Translations under genes and position numbers: made by a program
Origin: Ligula intestinalis
Taxonomy: Eukaryota; Platyhelminthes; Cestoda; Diphyllobothriidea; Diphyllobothriidae
Direction: 5' to 3'
NCBI GenBank assembly: GCA_036362985.1
Contig: JAYGXS010000004.1
Location: 20,147,216 to 20,211,215, forward strand
Length of the DNA stretch: 64,000 nt
Part shown: positions 38,450 to 49,600 of the stretch, one piece after another
Layout of the letters: each line of letters opens with the position of its first letter
How positions within the stretch are numbered: position 1 is the first letter of the stretch
The notes under the pieces: model-generated
What the model saw: only the letters and a program-made list of their open reading frames with translations
What the model was told of the DNA's origin: nothing
Database searches by the model: none

Positions 38450-38630
38450 GGTATTACTGACAAAGTCAGAGGGACGCTAGGATAGCTATTTTTGACTTAT
38501 TAGCCGTCGTCAGCTAGCGAAACCCAATGCCAGTGTTGTCGCTGATATTGCTGTCACACTCGAGGTTTGAATTCACGTCCTCTCTGGTCAGAGTCAAACG
38601 CCCTGACTATTTGGGATACGGGTCCGCTGT
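38450..38630 (-). mobile_element. SINE copy, minus strand
   Basis: Minus-strand reading: A-box-like TAGTCAGGGCGTTTGACTC, B-box-like GTGAATTCAAACC, then the tail CTGACGA (38513-38507) CGGCTAATAAGTCAAAAATAG. Family of the 33.2-kb SINE. Confidence 0.55.
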
Positions 38631-38639
38631 CTTTTCGGT

Positions 38640-40390
38640 TCTTGATCGGGAGTATAGAGTAGTAGGTAATCGTACACCGATCGTGCAAGGACCGCAACAG
38701 GCTGAGGAAAAATGTTTCGCAATTGGCTTTTGTCGCCTTTCCGCTCTGAGCGCCTCCGTTCGAGAATTTCCTGAGTGACCGAGCTCATGAAATACAAACC
38801 ATACTGCCGGAGGGCGTTTACCAGTAGGAGCGATTACTTAGGCAGGTCTGTCACATTGACAACTGTGCGACATACGCCATGACATTTTAGAAAGGCCACA
38901 TGACGTCAGTTCTTTAGGACAAGTTCTTCCTGCTGTCTGTAAAACTCGAACCAGACAAAAACTGGCCACTTCAGTAGTGTGATTTTTTCTATCGAACTTT
39001 ACTACCCTTACTTATTCAAGTATATTTTGTAGAAACCATACTCAAAGTATACTTATCTGTACTCATTCGATAGCCACTCTAGTCCTTCTTACCTGTGTTA
39101 TCCGAAAAAATGTTTGCGTTTAAAAATGTTTCGCATCAGAAGATTTGGCAAAAGTAGCTTAGGTAGTCCTACTCATTTACCCCTAGTCCTAACATTTTGC
39201 CCCGCAAAAGCGGTGGTTATAGAGTTTTGTGGGGTGGAGAAATAGAAAAGGTAGAGAAGGAAATTTTTAGAGGTAAGTGTTGAGTGAAAAAATGTAGTCG
39301 AAGTTGCTGCCCACGGCCGCTGGGAACAGGTTGTTTCGCATGTTAATTGAAGGTGTGTGCGGCGCTTCGCGCCGCGGACTATGCTAATTTAACTTCAGAA
39401 CTGTAAGTTGGACTACAGTAAAGTTGAAGTAGATGACCTCATAACCACCATTTTAATTTTTCGGGAAATTCAAGAAGCCTGCAGTTTGATGATCTGGTTT
39501 ATACGCAATTATCTAAATGAGAATACAGATTAGGAAAATGTGCAGATATAAATCAACAACACTTCTAAATGCAGTAAATTAAAAATGCATTTAGCATTTA
39601 TTAAGGTATATTCCACTGCGTGTCCTAATTTCCCGCCCATAAAACCCGATAAACACCGTTTTCGTAGGAAAACATGCAGGTTGTAAGGATTAATGAGTGG
39701 GGCTACATAAGCTACTGTTGCCGAAGATTTTTTAAAACTATACAATGTGTATTCAAATAGCGTTATGAACTTTACAACAATCCCTTGCACGTGTTCGTGA
39801 ACACTTAATCGTTTCTTCTTAATGGCATAAAGGTTGCAGACTAAAAACCTTGAATCTAAATGCTGCGAGAGATCGGGCCTAAAAATGGTCGACAATTGGT
39901 AAATTTTATTAAAACATCAATAAACCCATTCTTACGGCGTACTTTTTGAAAAAAGAAATGAGTTTCTATGAAGTGAGTATCAAAAATAATTGCTTCGTTT
40001 TATAGTTGACTTTATAGGGACATGAAACATCGATATGAAGAAAACGGATACTACTTAAGTACCTACGTTTAACCGAGTGTGACTGAAAAGACATGAATTC
40101 CGAAGACAGCTTCTTAGCAAATCCGAATTACCTTGGAGTTAGGTTGCACGGTAATCAACACTACAGCCCCTCACCCTTTAAACTTATTCTTCCTAATCGA
40201 AAACAACATTCAGTGTGTTGGTTACTATTTCACGAGATTGGTCACTGACTCTAAAAAGTCAGTAGAGAGCAGCTGATTCTTATTTGGAGGATTAAGTGTG
40301 AAAAAGACACGGAATAGGAGCCCTGAGATAATACAGATCTGACAAGTATTACCAGGTCCTTACCTCAATACTGAAACTGACTCTAAACAC
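38640..40390. other. No recognisable feature
   Basis: Includes an A/T-rich 121-codon frame (39895-39530, -) without motifs, which I do not call as a gene. Confidence 0.4.
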
Positions 40391-40395
40391 AACTG

Positions 40396-40412
40396 TAACC
40401 CTAACCCTAACC
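40396..40412 (-). repeat. Short interstitial telomere-type repeat
   Basis: TAACCCTAACCCTAACC, nearly three TTAGGG units on the minus strand, the telomere repeat of flatworms. Confidence 0.6.
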
Positions 40413-40567
40413 TGTTTCTGATACTGCTACTGTCTCTGATGCTGGGTTCCAGAGGGAATCCAAGACGTGCGGTGGATAATTCTGTTATGCCAGAGATTCC
40501 GTCTACTGTTTCGTTTACTCTAACGTTTTCACTAATCTTTATCTCTGTAGAACTTAGGTAGTTATAT

Positions 40568-40937
40568 AGTGGCGAGCTCGCGTCGAAGTGAACTCCGCTA
40601 GAATCTCACGCCTGCGGTTCTCGACGTCTGTGAACAGCCAATCACAGATACCGCAACGCTGGTCCTTAGCACGGCGACGAATAGAAAGCCTGCACGCGTG
40701 AACGCTGTCTCTCTGGGATGCAGGGATTCCTGCTACTATGCCACACTTCGAACCACGCCGCCCTAGCGGAAGGTCGTGCTCTCCGTTGTCAATCTTCTTC
40801 CCTGTTATTCTTCGTTCCTCTGTGTACGCAATATACTGTTCCTACTACTCTGGTCTCCACCGACTTCTTCTCCACTAAGTAATAATGGTCTGAAGATCGC
40901 AGTTGCTTTGGTTTAACTTACTTACCCCCCTGTGATA
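40568..40937 (+). mobile_element. LTR-like family A, copy 2
   Basis: Most complete copy, starting TAGTGGCGAGCTCGCGTCG. Then a CCAAT-type box (CAGCCAATCACAGATACCGC), GACGAATAGAAAGCCTGCAC, ATACTGTTCCTACTACTCTG downstream of a CTGTGTACGCAATA poly(A)-like box, TCTGAAGATCGCAGTTGCT, and the common end CCCCCCTGTGATA. Length 370 bp suits an LTR. No gag-pol adjoins. Confidence 0.5.
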
Positions 40938-41317
40938 AAACACACACACGCCTCCATGCGACTTTTCTGCGTAATTGTGCAGCAGCGACCGTGTCAACCG
41001 CGGTGGTGATCTACTGTCTGCCACAAGGTGGGTCAGCGCCCGAGGTGAATCACGCTATTTTCGTACTTTTGTCCACATTTAGCTGGGTATGTGCACACAG
41101 ATGCAGTGTGGAGGCGGTGGTGGAATGCCTGGAGTGCAGGAAATTCTTAGGGTGACTCTGTCCTGGCCACTTTAGCCATAGAATGACTACGATTTTCAGG
41201 TCTGGGCCCGGATGGGGAGTTGGGAATTTGGACGTAATTTGAGAAGGCATCGTTGTCTGTTGTACAGAGAACTGGTTGGAACAAGTTAGCATCCGGACGT
41301 GAGAGCGGCGTCTCGCA

Positions 41318-41584
41318 AAACCTGCTTCCTGGCCAGCGACGAATAGAAAGCCTGCACGCGTGTACGCCGCGGGGATTCCTCAACTATGCCACACTTCGGA
41401 TCAGGCCGCTTTAGCGGAAGTCGGTGCTCTCCGTAGACAATCTTCTTCCCTTTTATTCTTCATTTCTCTGTGTACACAATAAAATATTCCTTCTACTCTG
41501 GCCTCCACTGACTTATTTTCTACTAAGGGACCATGGTGTGAAGATCGCAGCTGCTACGGTTTTACTTACTTAGCCCCTGCGATA
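41318..41584 (+). mobile_element. LTR-like family A, copy 3 (5' truncated)
   Basis: Matches copy 2 from GACGAATAGAAAGCCTGCAC through TGTGTACACAATAAAATATT to CCCCTGCGATA. Same strand as copies 2 and 4. Confidence 0.5.
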
Positions 41585-42081
41585 GTTACTCCAAACCGCG
41601 CGTGACGTTCACCTCCCGCGGCTACTAGCCCGTGCGCTCGTCTTCTCCAGTTCGGTCCGGCCAAGGATGCCGGAATAGGAATTCCACTTTAAAGTGAAAC
41701 ATTTAAAAAAAATTATTGGCTGTTTATGAGGGTTTGTATTAATAAGCGCTCGTGGGCATGATTCTACATCCTTCCATGTGCAATAACATGTTAGCGTTTG
41801 GTTGAGTACCTCACTCGTTTCGATTGAGAATCGTGCCGTGGAATGAGACCTACTGAATTATTGGGTAGTTTTCGTTTACCTTCGGCCTTTTTATAACTTC
41901 CCTCGCATTCTCCAGACGGCGTTGGTCAAAATACCCTTTCTTACATTAAATTCAGTGACATGAAGGCATGCTTTCGATTATGCATCATCAGACAATTACA
42001 TTAATATGAGAGAATGTACAGTGACAAAGATGTAAGCATCCAATCAACAGGAAGAAAGGTGAAATGGAGTTCAGAAATCTG

Positions 42082-42451
42082 TAGTGACTAGCTCGCATCG
42101 AAATGAACTCCACTAGAATCTCGACTGCGGTTCTCGACACCTGGATCAGCCAATCACAGTTGCCGCAAAAAATTGCTTTCTGATTAGGTGACGAATAGCA
42201 ACACTATGCGCGTGCATTGCTCTCTCTGCCCACTGGCCTGACTGTTGTAAAACTGGCACTTGGGCCGGGCTGGATCTCCTGGCTGGTCTTGTTCTCCAAA
42301 GTCAGACTTCTTTCTCCTTATTGTCCGTTCCTACGTGCACACAATATACTGTTTCTTCTATTGTGGCCTTTTAGAGACTTCTCATCTACTAAGTAACCAT
42401 GGTCTGAAGATCGCGGTTACTAGGGCTAGGCTCACTTAACCCCTCGCGATA
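42082..42451 (+). mobile_element. LTR-like family A, copy 4
   Basis: Starts TAGTGACTAGCTCGCATCG. Has CAGCCAATCACAGTTGCCGC, GTGACGAATAG, GTGCACACAATATACTG, GGTCTGAAGATCGCGG, and ends CCCCTCGCGATA. Essentially full length against copy 2. Confidence 0.5.
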
Positions 42452-42534
42452 GAGCAAGGGGTCAGATTCTAGTTACATCAAGGGGTCAGAAAGGGGAAAA
42501 ATGCCAAGGGGTCCTTAACTTAGTTTGTGTCACT

Positions 42535-43110
42535 ACGTGTGTGCGTCTGACCATCGGTTTCGATGAGGTCAACCAAGTGCACCAACAGGTTGGTACAGAA
42601 GGTGACAGTCTCAGGTGTTCGCTTTAAAGTGATAAAGGACGTAGTTAGCGGCTCTTCACCTTCACCCGGAGTCTCGAAGACTAAACAGGTTCCAGCGTAG
42701 GCTGTTTTCCAAATGCAAGCTGCAACACTGCCTAACTTAATCTTTAGTGACAGTAGACTTTTCGCGGGTACTACTGTACTATCTACCCACACTCACCTAT
42801 AGTAGGTGTCTAGCCAGACTTTAGTAAGCCAGGACTAGTACTGCTACTTCTAATACTACGTACTATGGTGTAACTTAGTGGTAGTACTTGATGGTACTGG
42901 TACTGACTGTTTTGCACGTCAGAAGTTACGCTGATTAAGTCAGCACTGGGTTCATATCCCCTAAATCACGGCAGGAAGTCTAGAAGTACTGGTGCTGGCA
43001 CTGACGCCACCATTTATCAGAGGTGACGCTGATTTAGCCAACGCTAGGGCTCAAATTCCCTTGGTCTCAACAGGGAGTGTGAATCTGGGTTTAACTATTT
43101 CGGGTAAGTG
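42535..43110 (+). repeat. Dispersed repeat unit D, copy 1
   Basis: Diverged direct copy of 45298-45862. Shared words include CCTAACTTA(A/G)(T/C)CTTTAGTGA, ATAGTAGGTGTCTAGCCA(G/A), AGCCAGGACTAGTA, CATATCCCCT and TTTAACTATTTCGGGTAAG. tRNA-like B boxes (GGGTTCATATCC) recur inside. A third partial copy lies near 43370-43460. Class unknown. Confidence 0.6.
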
Positions 43111-44227
43111 CATGCTTGAGGTCATGAACAAGGCTACGTTTGTCATGGTTTCCGCATTCTCATCTCTATCCATAGAACTGTACGCATTAAGAAGATGTCG
43201 ATGAAGCTACATGCCTATGCTAGAAGTGCTAATTAAAGTAAGGCCTGTACTAAGTATACTATTAGTACTGCCTGTGTATGCTTTTTAAGGAATCGCACCC
43301 AGTATACACTCCCAATCTGTGGGATGTAATAGTGATTAGCATTTTGACAATAATAAAGCGTTTGTAGAGTAGTGATTAAAGTCAATTCTGGGCTCATATC
43401 TTCTCATGTCAGTAATAAGTGTAGTAGAACTTGTGATAACTCTGACGCTACCATTTTTCGGAGGTCAGACCATCATCGTTCTAAATAGGTGGGCTACATG
43501 TACTGGTAATAGAGGACAACAGTGTTGCTGAGACTGCAATAGGCTAAAAAGCTTGGACTGAGCTTTGAAGGACTCGACTGCACTATGAAAGCCAAGCAAG
43601 TCTAAACTAAGAGACTCGACTGCATGAATTAAGGGGTACATTAATGTAAAAACTGGGTAATTAAGTTACAGCCACTTTATTTTTAAGGTAAGGTAGATTG
43701 GAATTATGTGTAGCTAATAAAGCAATTTTACTGCTGCTGTTCGGAGAACTAGTTTATAATCAAAGAATCAAAAATAAATGAGCTTACACGCGTCCCAAAC
43801 TTTCATCCGGGCTGATTTGTAAGACATCCGGCGAGAATGCACTTTCGCGAGGCAGAAACGACTGTCATCAATCGTGTCACTACGTAGGCGCTGTAGCAAC
43901 CCCAGTTCGAGTAGAAAATTTATGGAGGTTATTTAATTGGAATTTGTGGAACGTTCGCTACATGGCGTTTAGTTGCAGTCGCAGTCGATAAGAGAAGGTT
44001 TCAGATAGAATCAGGAACGATGCACCAACTGTAGCCAGTTGGTGCGCTGGTTGTCGGGAAATCAATAAAACGGGTTATACTAGTGGAGAACAACCTAGAC
44101 CGACTGACTGACATCATTGCGGTTGTTTGGAGCCCACCGAAAGTAAACCACTAAGCAATCGACCAACTCACCAACATGTCCACTAGGGATATTCTGTTAA
44201 GGAAAGCACCGAGGTTCAGAGCTCAAA

Positions 44228-44320
44228 GTCAGACGGAAAAACAATGCGACGGATATCGAAACGTCAGGTGAATAAACATATTGTCCCAGCGATCGAGTCT
44301 TCTTCTTCTTCTTCTCAATG
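44228..44320 (+). mobile_element. PLE clade C 3' terminus fragment
   Basis: CGGATATCGAAACGTCAGGT, then GAATAAACAT and TTGTCCCAGCGATCGAGTC, match the end of 23085-23800 and 47491-47990. A CTT repeat follows. Confidence 0.5.
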
Positions 44321-45297
44321 CCAACTATGTCAACAAGATAAACTACCAACAAGTGAGGTGCACTGTCTGTCGAAAGAATTGGCAAAAATGTGGCAAAAAT
44401 ACGTGAAGTGCTGCAACTCGTAAAGTAAATTAAACCCACCAAGTCTATGTAAGTTGGCAGCAGCATCACCGGCAATCGCATCAAACGACCCACTAAACAT
44501 CACGAGAAGGACTGGTTGGTAATTTTAGAAGTTGACGATGCTACTCCACTTCGACGTGAGGCCAATTCGGAAAGGGCTGGCGTTCAAACCCCTTTTATTG
44601 AAATGGATATGTTGGGGCTGTGGAGAAGCCATACACTACAGCGGAGCATAAACTGTGAAAGTTTTCGGTCCGAAGCCACCACTTCGCATATACATTTTGA
44701 CTATGCACCTAAAAGGACTTAGAATCATGTCTACGAACGTTTATTAAAGTAAAAACCTATAAACAGCCAACCATTTTGTAAATTCCACTTTATAGAGCAA
44801 TGCCTGGATCCTTGTGATGATTGGCCGGACCAGACTGGAGTAGGCAGACACCGGTGCGTGCGCAGGTGCTAGCAGCCGCGGGAGGCGAAAGTCACGCGCA
44901 GATTGGAGTAACTACCTCAGTTCTAGAGGCATTCGGGTTAGAGTTAATAAAGAAGTAGACAGAATCTCTGGGACAAAACAAATCGTGGCAATAAGCAGAG
45001 ACTCATGAAATATGACAGCATCACGGACCATGGTACATACTGTTTAGCAGTATTGGAAAGCCTGCAGATGGCATACTGTCGTCCCAAAAAGTTGCAAAGT
45101 CGCAGACTTAACTGCCCTTGATTATCCGGTGTGCTTTCTTAAAAATCTAGGGAGTTTGTAAAAAAAGCTTAAAACGGTCAGTCCCAGTCACAAACAAATC
45201 CAGAGAGGACAATAAACGTCGTCTACAAGACGACTATGGCCGGTCATCCTTACCCAGAGTGTATGCGTGCTTATGTTTGTCAATCCTAGTCTGAACA

Positions 45298-45862
45298 TGC
45301 GTTAGTCCGACCATCGCAAGCGATGATGTTCACTCTTTGCCCGAGAGCAGGTGACTGAGGTCAGGTACCCCACTCTAACCTTAACCGCTTTGACCGGTGA
45401 AAAGACCGAAGTCGAGATGACCGAGCAGGAATCAGGCGTAAGCCGCCTTTTCCAGATGCGGCCTGAAACACCGCCTAACTTAGCCTTTAGTGATAGTAGA
45501 CTTTGTGCGGGTATCACTGCCCTGTCTGCCCTCACTCACTTATATTAGGTGTCTAGCCAAACTTTAGCAAGCCAGGACTAGTAGTGGTACTCCCAATACT
45601 ACTACTTCTAATACTGCTTACTAGGGTGTAGCTTAGGGATTGTATTTGCTGGTACTATTACTGACTTTTTTGTAAGTGACGCTGATAAAAGTCGCACTGG
45701 GCTCATATCCCCTCAATCTCGACAAGATGTGTAGTGGTACTGATGCTAGCACTGACGCCATCACTTGTCAGAAGCGATGCTGATTAAGCCAACGCTAGGG
45801 CTTCGATCCCCTTGGTCACAACAAAGAGTGTGACTCTGGATTTAACTATTTCGGGTAAGAAG
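45298..45862 (+). repeat. Dispersed repeat unit D, copy 2
   Basis: Counterpart of 42535-43110, same orientation, 2.8 kb downstream. Confidence 0.6.
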
Positions 45863-46460
45863 CCATTTAGATAAACTCCAGTGGCGCACAGACCTCTGAT
45901 AATTACAAACCTAATCCACTAACTCATCCCCCCTCCTCCCATCTGATGTTTAAGTGTCCCAGTGACCCACAACAGTGCCTGTGATTCTCTACGAGCCAAA
46001 CCACCAGCAGCGCCAAATCGAATTCCCGAATGATGAGGTTGAACACTTCAAAAGCAGGACACGGTAAGTCACTTCTGGTATATAAAAAACGGTTCGAGTA
46101 GGACAAACAAACAACAGGGATACGGCAGAGTATTAAACGAAAAAAGGGGGAGCAGAGGGCAAGGAGGTGGCTGTTTCCTTCTTTCCGTACCGGTGAGGCA
46201 ACAAGAGGTAACAAAGAAATTTTGTCGGAGACCGATAACACGCAAACAGGAGGGCGGTTGTTAATGAAAGACTTCGGAGTAGTTACGACTCCAGGACTGC
46301 AGAATACGTTAAACGGTCTTTACGAGGGGGAGCAGACAGCGACTAGAAAAGGGAGAGACAAGGACGGCACAATCGAGACAGTTTTTGATCAGTAAAATGT
46401 ATTCAGAGTGAGTGGGTAATTCCACTGGGTGAGGAGAGAGAGAGAGAAATCGTTGTCACC

Positions 46461-46628
46461 TCAGTGACAGCAGTCCTGCTCGTTGAACATGACGAAGCGG
46501 CGCCTAAAAAAAATGAAGTAGCCGAACATAGCACCCAGAACGATAGCCAAGAACATGTAGACATTGTAGGTCATCACGATCAGCATTGCCATGTAGGAGA
46601 GAAAAAGGTGAAGCACGTGGAGACCGGT
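46461..46628 (-). CDS. SLC31A1: CTR copper transporter, exon 6 (helices 2-3, stop)
   Basis: Acceptor CACCTTATGCAG, then TGLHVLHLFLSY, MLIVM (copper-selectivity filter), GAMFG (helix-packing GxxxG), basic FRRRF and terminal DCCH before TGA at 46461-46463. A 166-nt intron (46629-46794) separates it from exon 5. Confidence 0.92.
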   Translation of the reverse strand, partial: TGLHVLHLFLSYMAMLIVMTYNVYMFLAIVLGAMFGYFIFFRRRFVMFNEQDCCH

Positions 46629-49600
46629 CTGCATAAGGTGAATCTTCGTGAAGTAGCCGAGGTCTCTGCATAAGGGAAGAGCACAGTAGAAATTGGAATT
46701 TAAACACTTCAATCTACATAGATGAAAGGACATTCAGGTTAAACAGGATTTCTAACGCATGCACCTCTCCGTGCGGAGTGAAAGTAACTAACACTAATAG
46801 AAGATGGAGAAAGGTTTGATAGTTTTGGATGGTATGTTGGAGCGAGTCCATTATCATGGGGAATAGCCATATGCCTGTGGGTGTTGAGGAAATTCGATTA
46901 AGCCGTCCACCAGGATAGGATACAGGCGGTCTTTCAACACTGCCAAATGCAGTCAGTGATGCTTCGGCATCCCTAGTATTATACATATATATCTATATAT
47001 ATAGTCTTTTTTAGGCTCATCTGTTACCCGTTCTTTTTTGTTTGATCTCTAAAGTTCACCAACGTTCTGCTATCGTTGTGACTGGTTAGGGTGCAAAAAA
47101 TTGAGTCAGAATTTTAAACAAAGGGATGCATACGTAGGAATGATCTGGCGTTGCCAACTCTTAAAACAGTTCTATAAAAAGCCATATGAGCCTGTCTCTG
47201 CAAAATCCCAAAAGATCACTATATAAGATTAACACCTGCCATGTCTGGTCTTTGCATTCTGTTTGACTTGAAGGGCACCGTTCGAAAAAGGTGCCGGGAC
47301 ATTATCATAAACTGGGTTGGCAAAGCACGAGAAGCGAGAAGAGCGCTCAGCTGACTTGTTCACGACAGTTTTAACTTCTTAAATTCTGCTCGATTTTATA
47401 AAGAAGCTCATAAGAAAATTTTTTACGCTTAAAGAGAAATTTTATGATACAAAACGATATTGGTGGGCATGTATTGACTTGCAAAATTGACTTAGATACC
47501 TGCAAAATTCATAAGAGGATGTGATCACTGGAACATGTTGTATTTTTCTGAAGTTTCGGATTCCGTCGGGAATCCTTAATTATAGGTGATGGTAGCATAG
47601 TCATAGTCATGCGCAGAAAACAACCACTCTGACGACAGTGGGAAAATTTGTCATGCAATTATCAGGCCCGCATCCGACGCTGACAAGGCAATCGTGGCAA
47701 TTAGTGAGTCGAAAGCGAAGTTTCAAGGCAATACCGCATCAATTAAAACCCAAGCGGTGGCTACAGAGGTGAATAATTATCGCACGCACGCAGATGACCA
47801 CTATAAACTATAAATACCGTGCAACCTGTGCATCTTTCAACCATATATGTGCATGACTATGACCATACTACCATCACCTATGATTAAGGATTCAGGACGG
47901 AATCCGAAACGTCAGGAAAATAAAACTTTTGTTCAACTGATCGCATCCTCTCCTTTTGCACTGCTTCCTGGAACTCGCATATTCTCCATTATTGACTTGC
48001 AAAATTGATTGCCTAGATAAGGCTAGTATGCGCAAGTTTCCTATTGGTCACCAACTGACCATTCGTCAGAAAATCTTTATGCATCTAGATGTCAATCACC
48101 GGCTGCTTCAAGTGGACGCGGTGAGACGGTAACTCCAACGGTATTTTCTAAATAAAAAGCACCCTACTAGACGCACAAAGAGCGCGTGCTTTAACCAACA
48201 CTACAGTAGTCACCGTTTATTAAGCCCACTGACAATAGGCCCAGCTGCTTATTAAGCCCAATTTGGTCTGGGCCCGAGGTGGGCTTAATAACCGGCGACT
48301 ACTGTAATAGTCACTGTGCACCAGGAGGTATCAAGGAAGTACTCTCCGTGGGCAGCTACCTTTCTGTGTCGCGGACTTTTCAAAAGCCCTCAAGTGCGCT
48401 CACCGATTGGCTACGGGACTCACTCAACCCGCTCTGACTTGGGGCTCATTCTCGAACTTTGCTGCCAGCAGCAGCAAGGCGGATAGGAGTATAGACAGGA
48501 AGGCCTATGCACCAGTGTGAATATCTTCTGACCTAAACCGGTGCGGCCGAGAACTTTTGGATCAAAGAGTAGAACGTTGTACTCCTAATTAACAGGTCGG
48601 GGGTTCGAGTCTCGGGTGACACAACACCTAGGGTTGGTAATACCTGACTAATGACGAATAATAAGTTACTAGTGGGCCATTTCAGCCTCCCTGGCCTTTC
48701 TCTGTAATGTTCTTCGGTCCTCGAGGGATATTGCTGATATCGATAGCATACAAAAACCTAGGTATAGAGCATAACGTGGTTGTTGGAGAGAATTTCGATA
48801 GCAGGAGGGAGGAACGTTAATGATAAGACCCACAACTACGAGGACTGATCTAATTATACGCAAAAAGCCTATAAACGACAAGAGTACTAGCAGGGAAGAT
48901 TTGGTAATGCACTAACTTGGGTGCGGGAGCTCACTGAATTCACTCGGTTGCCTTAAAAAGGCTCAAATCGATAACTTACTAGGGTATTCGGTCTATAATT
49001 GCGTGTAGAATACGACACCTTCAGAGCGTTGTCGAAATGCGCTTGTTTGGGCTTGCTGTTTCTAGTACCATGCTGTCGTAAACTCAACTACAAATCATAA
49101 ATGAGTGCGGCTAACCGGATAGACGGTATTCTTCAAGTGTGAGCTTGCAGTCGTTCTGAGTGTGGGAAACAATCGCTAAATAAGTCACTTACTGTGGCAT
49201 TCTGACTTTGACCATGCACCGCATTCCCAGCCACGAGTCTTAATTATGCCGCATTCGCGTACTTTGTCATTGAGTTTTGATGCAGTACTAGTCCCCAAAG
49301 CAGCGCAGATCTGTAGGTACAGATCAGTTGGCGTCAAAAAAACTTGGTGGAGTGCATTGAAGGCGCCTGTGAGTGCCGATGGCCAAGTACAGCAACTCAT
49401 TCGTGTGACTGCCGGCGTCACTGAGGCGCTTAAGAAGGTGGTACCTACATTGCAATACCAAAAAGGCTCCACCCAATAACACGCAAAAGCTCCACTCACC
49501 CAACGCCAGTATTCTTACCTCGAAGCGTGCGTAGCAAACTAGGTAAAACCAGTACAAAAAAATCAATTTTCTTCGAAATTTGCTAGGTATGCGTAAGGAG

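Noticed and set aside
39530..39895. 121-codon open frame on -
   Set aside because: Hydrophobic and A/T-driven, with no recognisable family. Likely chance.
49185..49500. Possible exon in transporter intron
   Set aside because: Frames open on both strands over about 230-315 bp, but no motif, no consistent splice pair and no family match.
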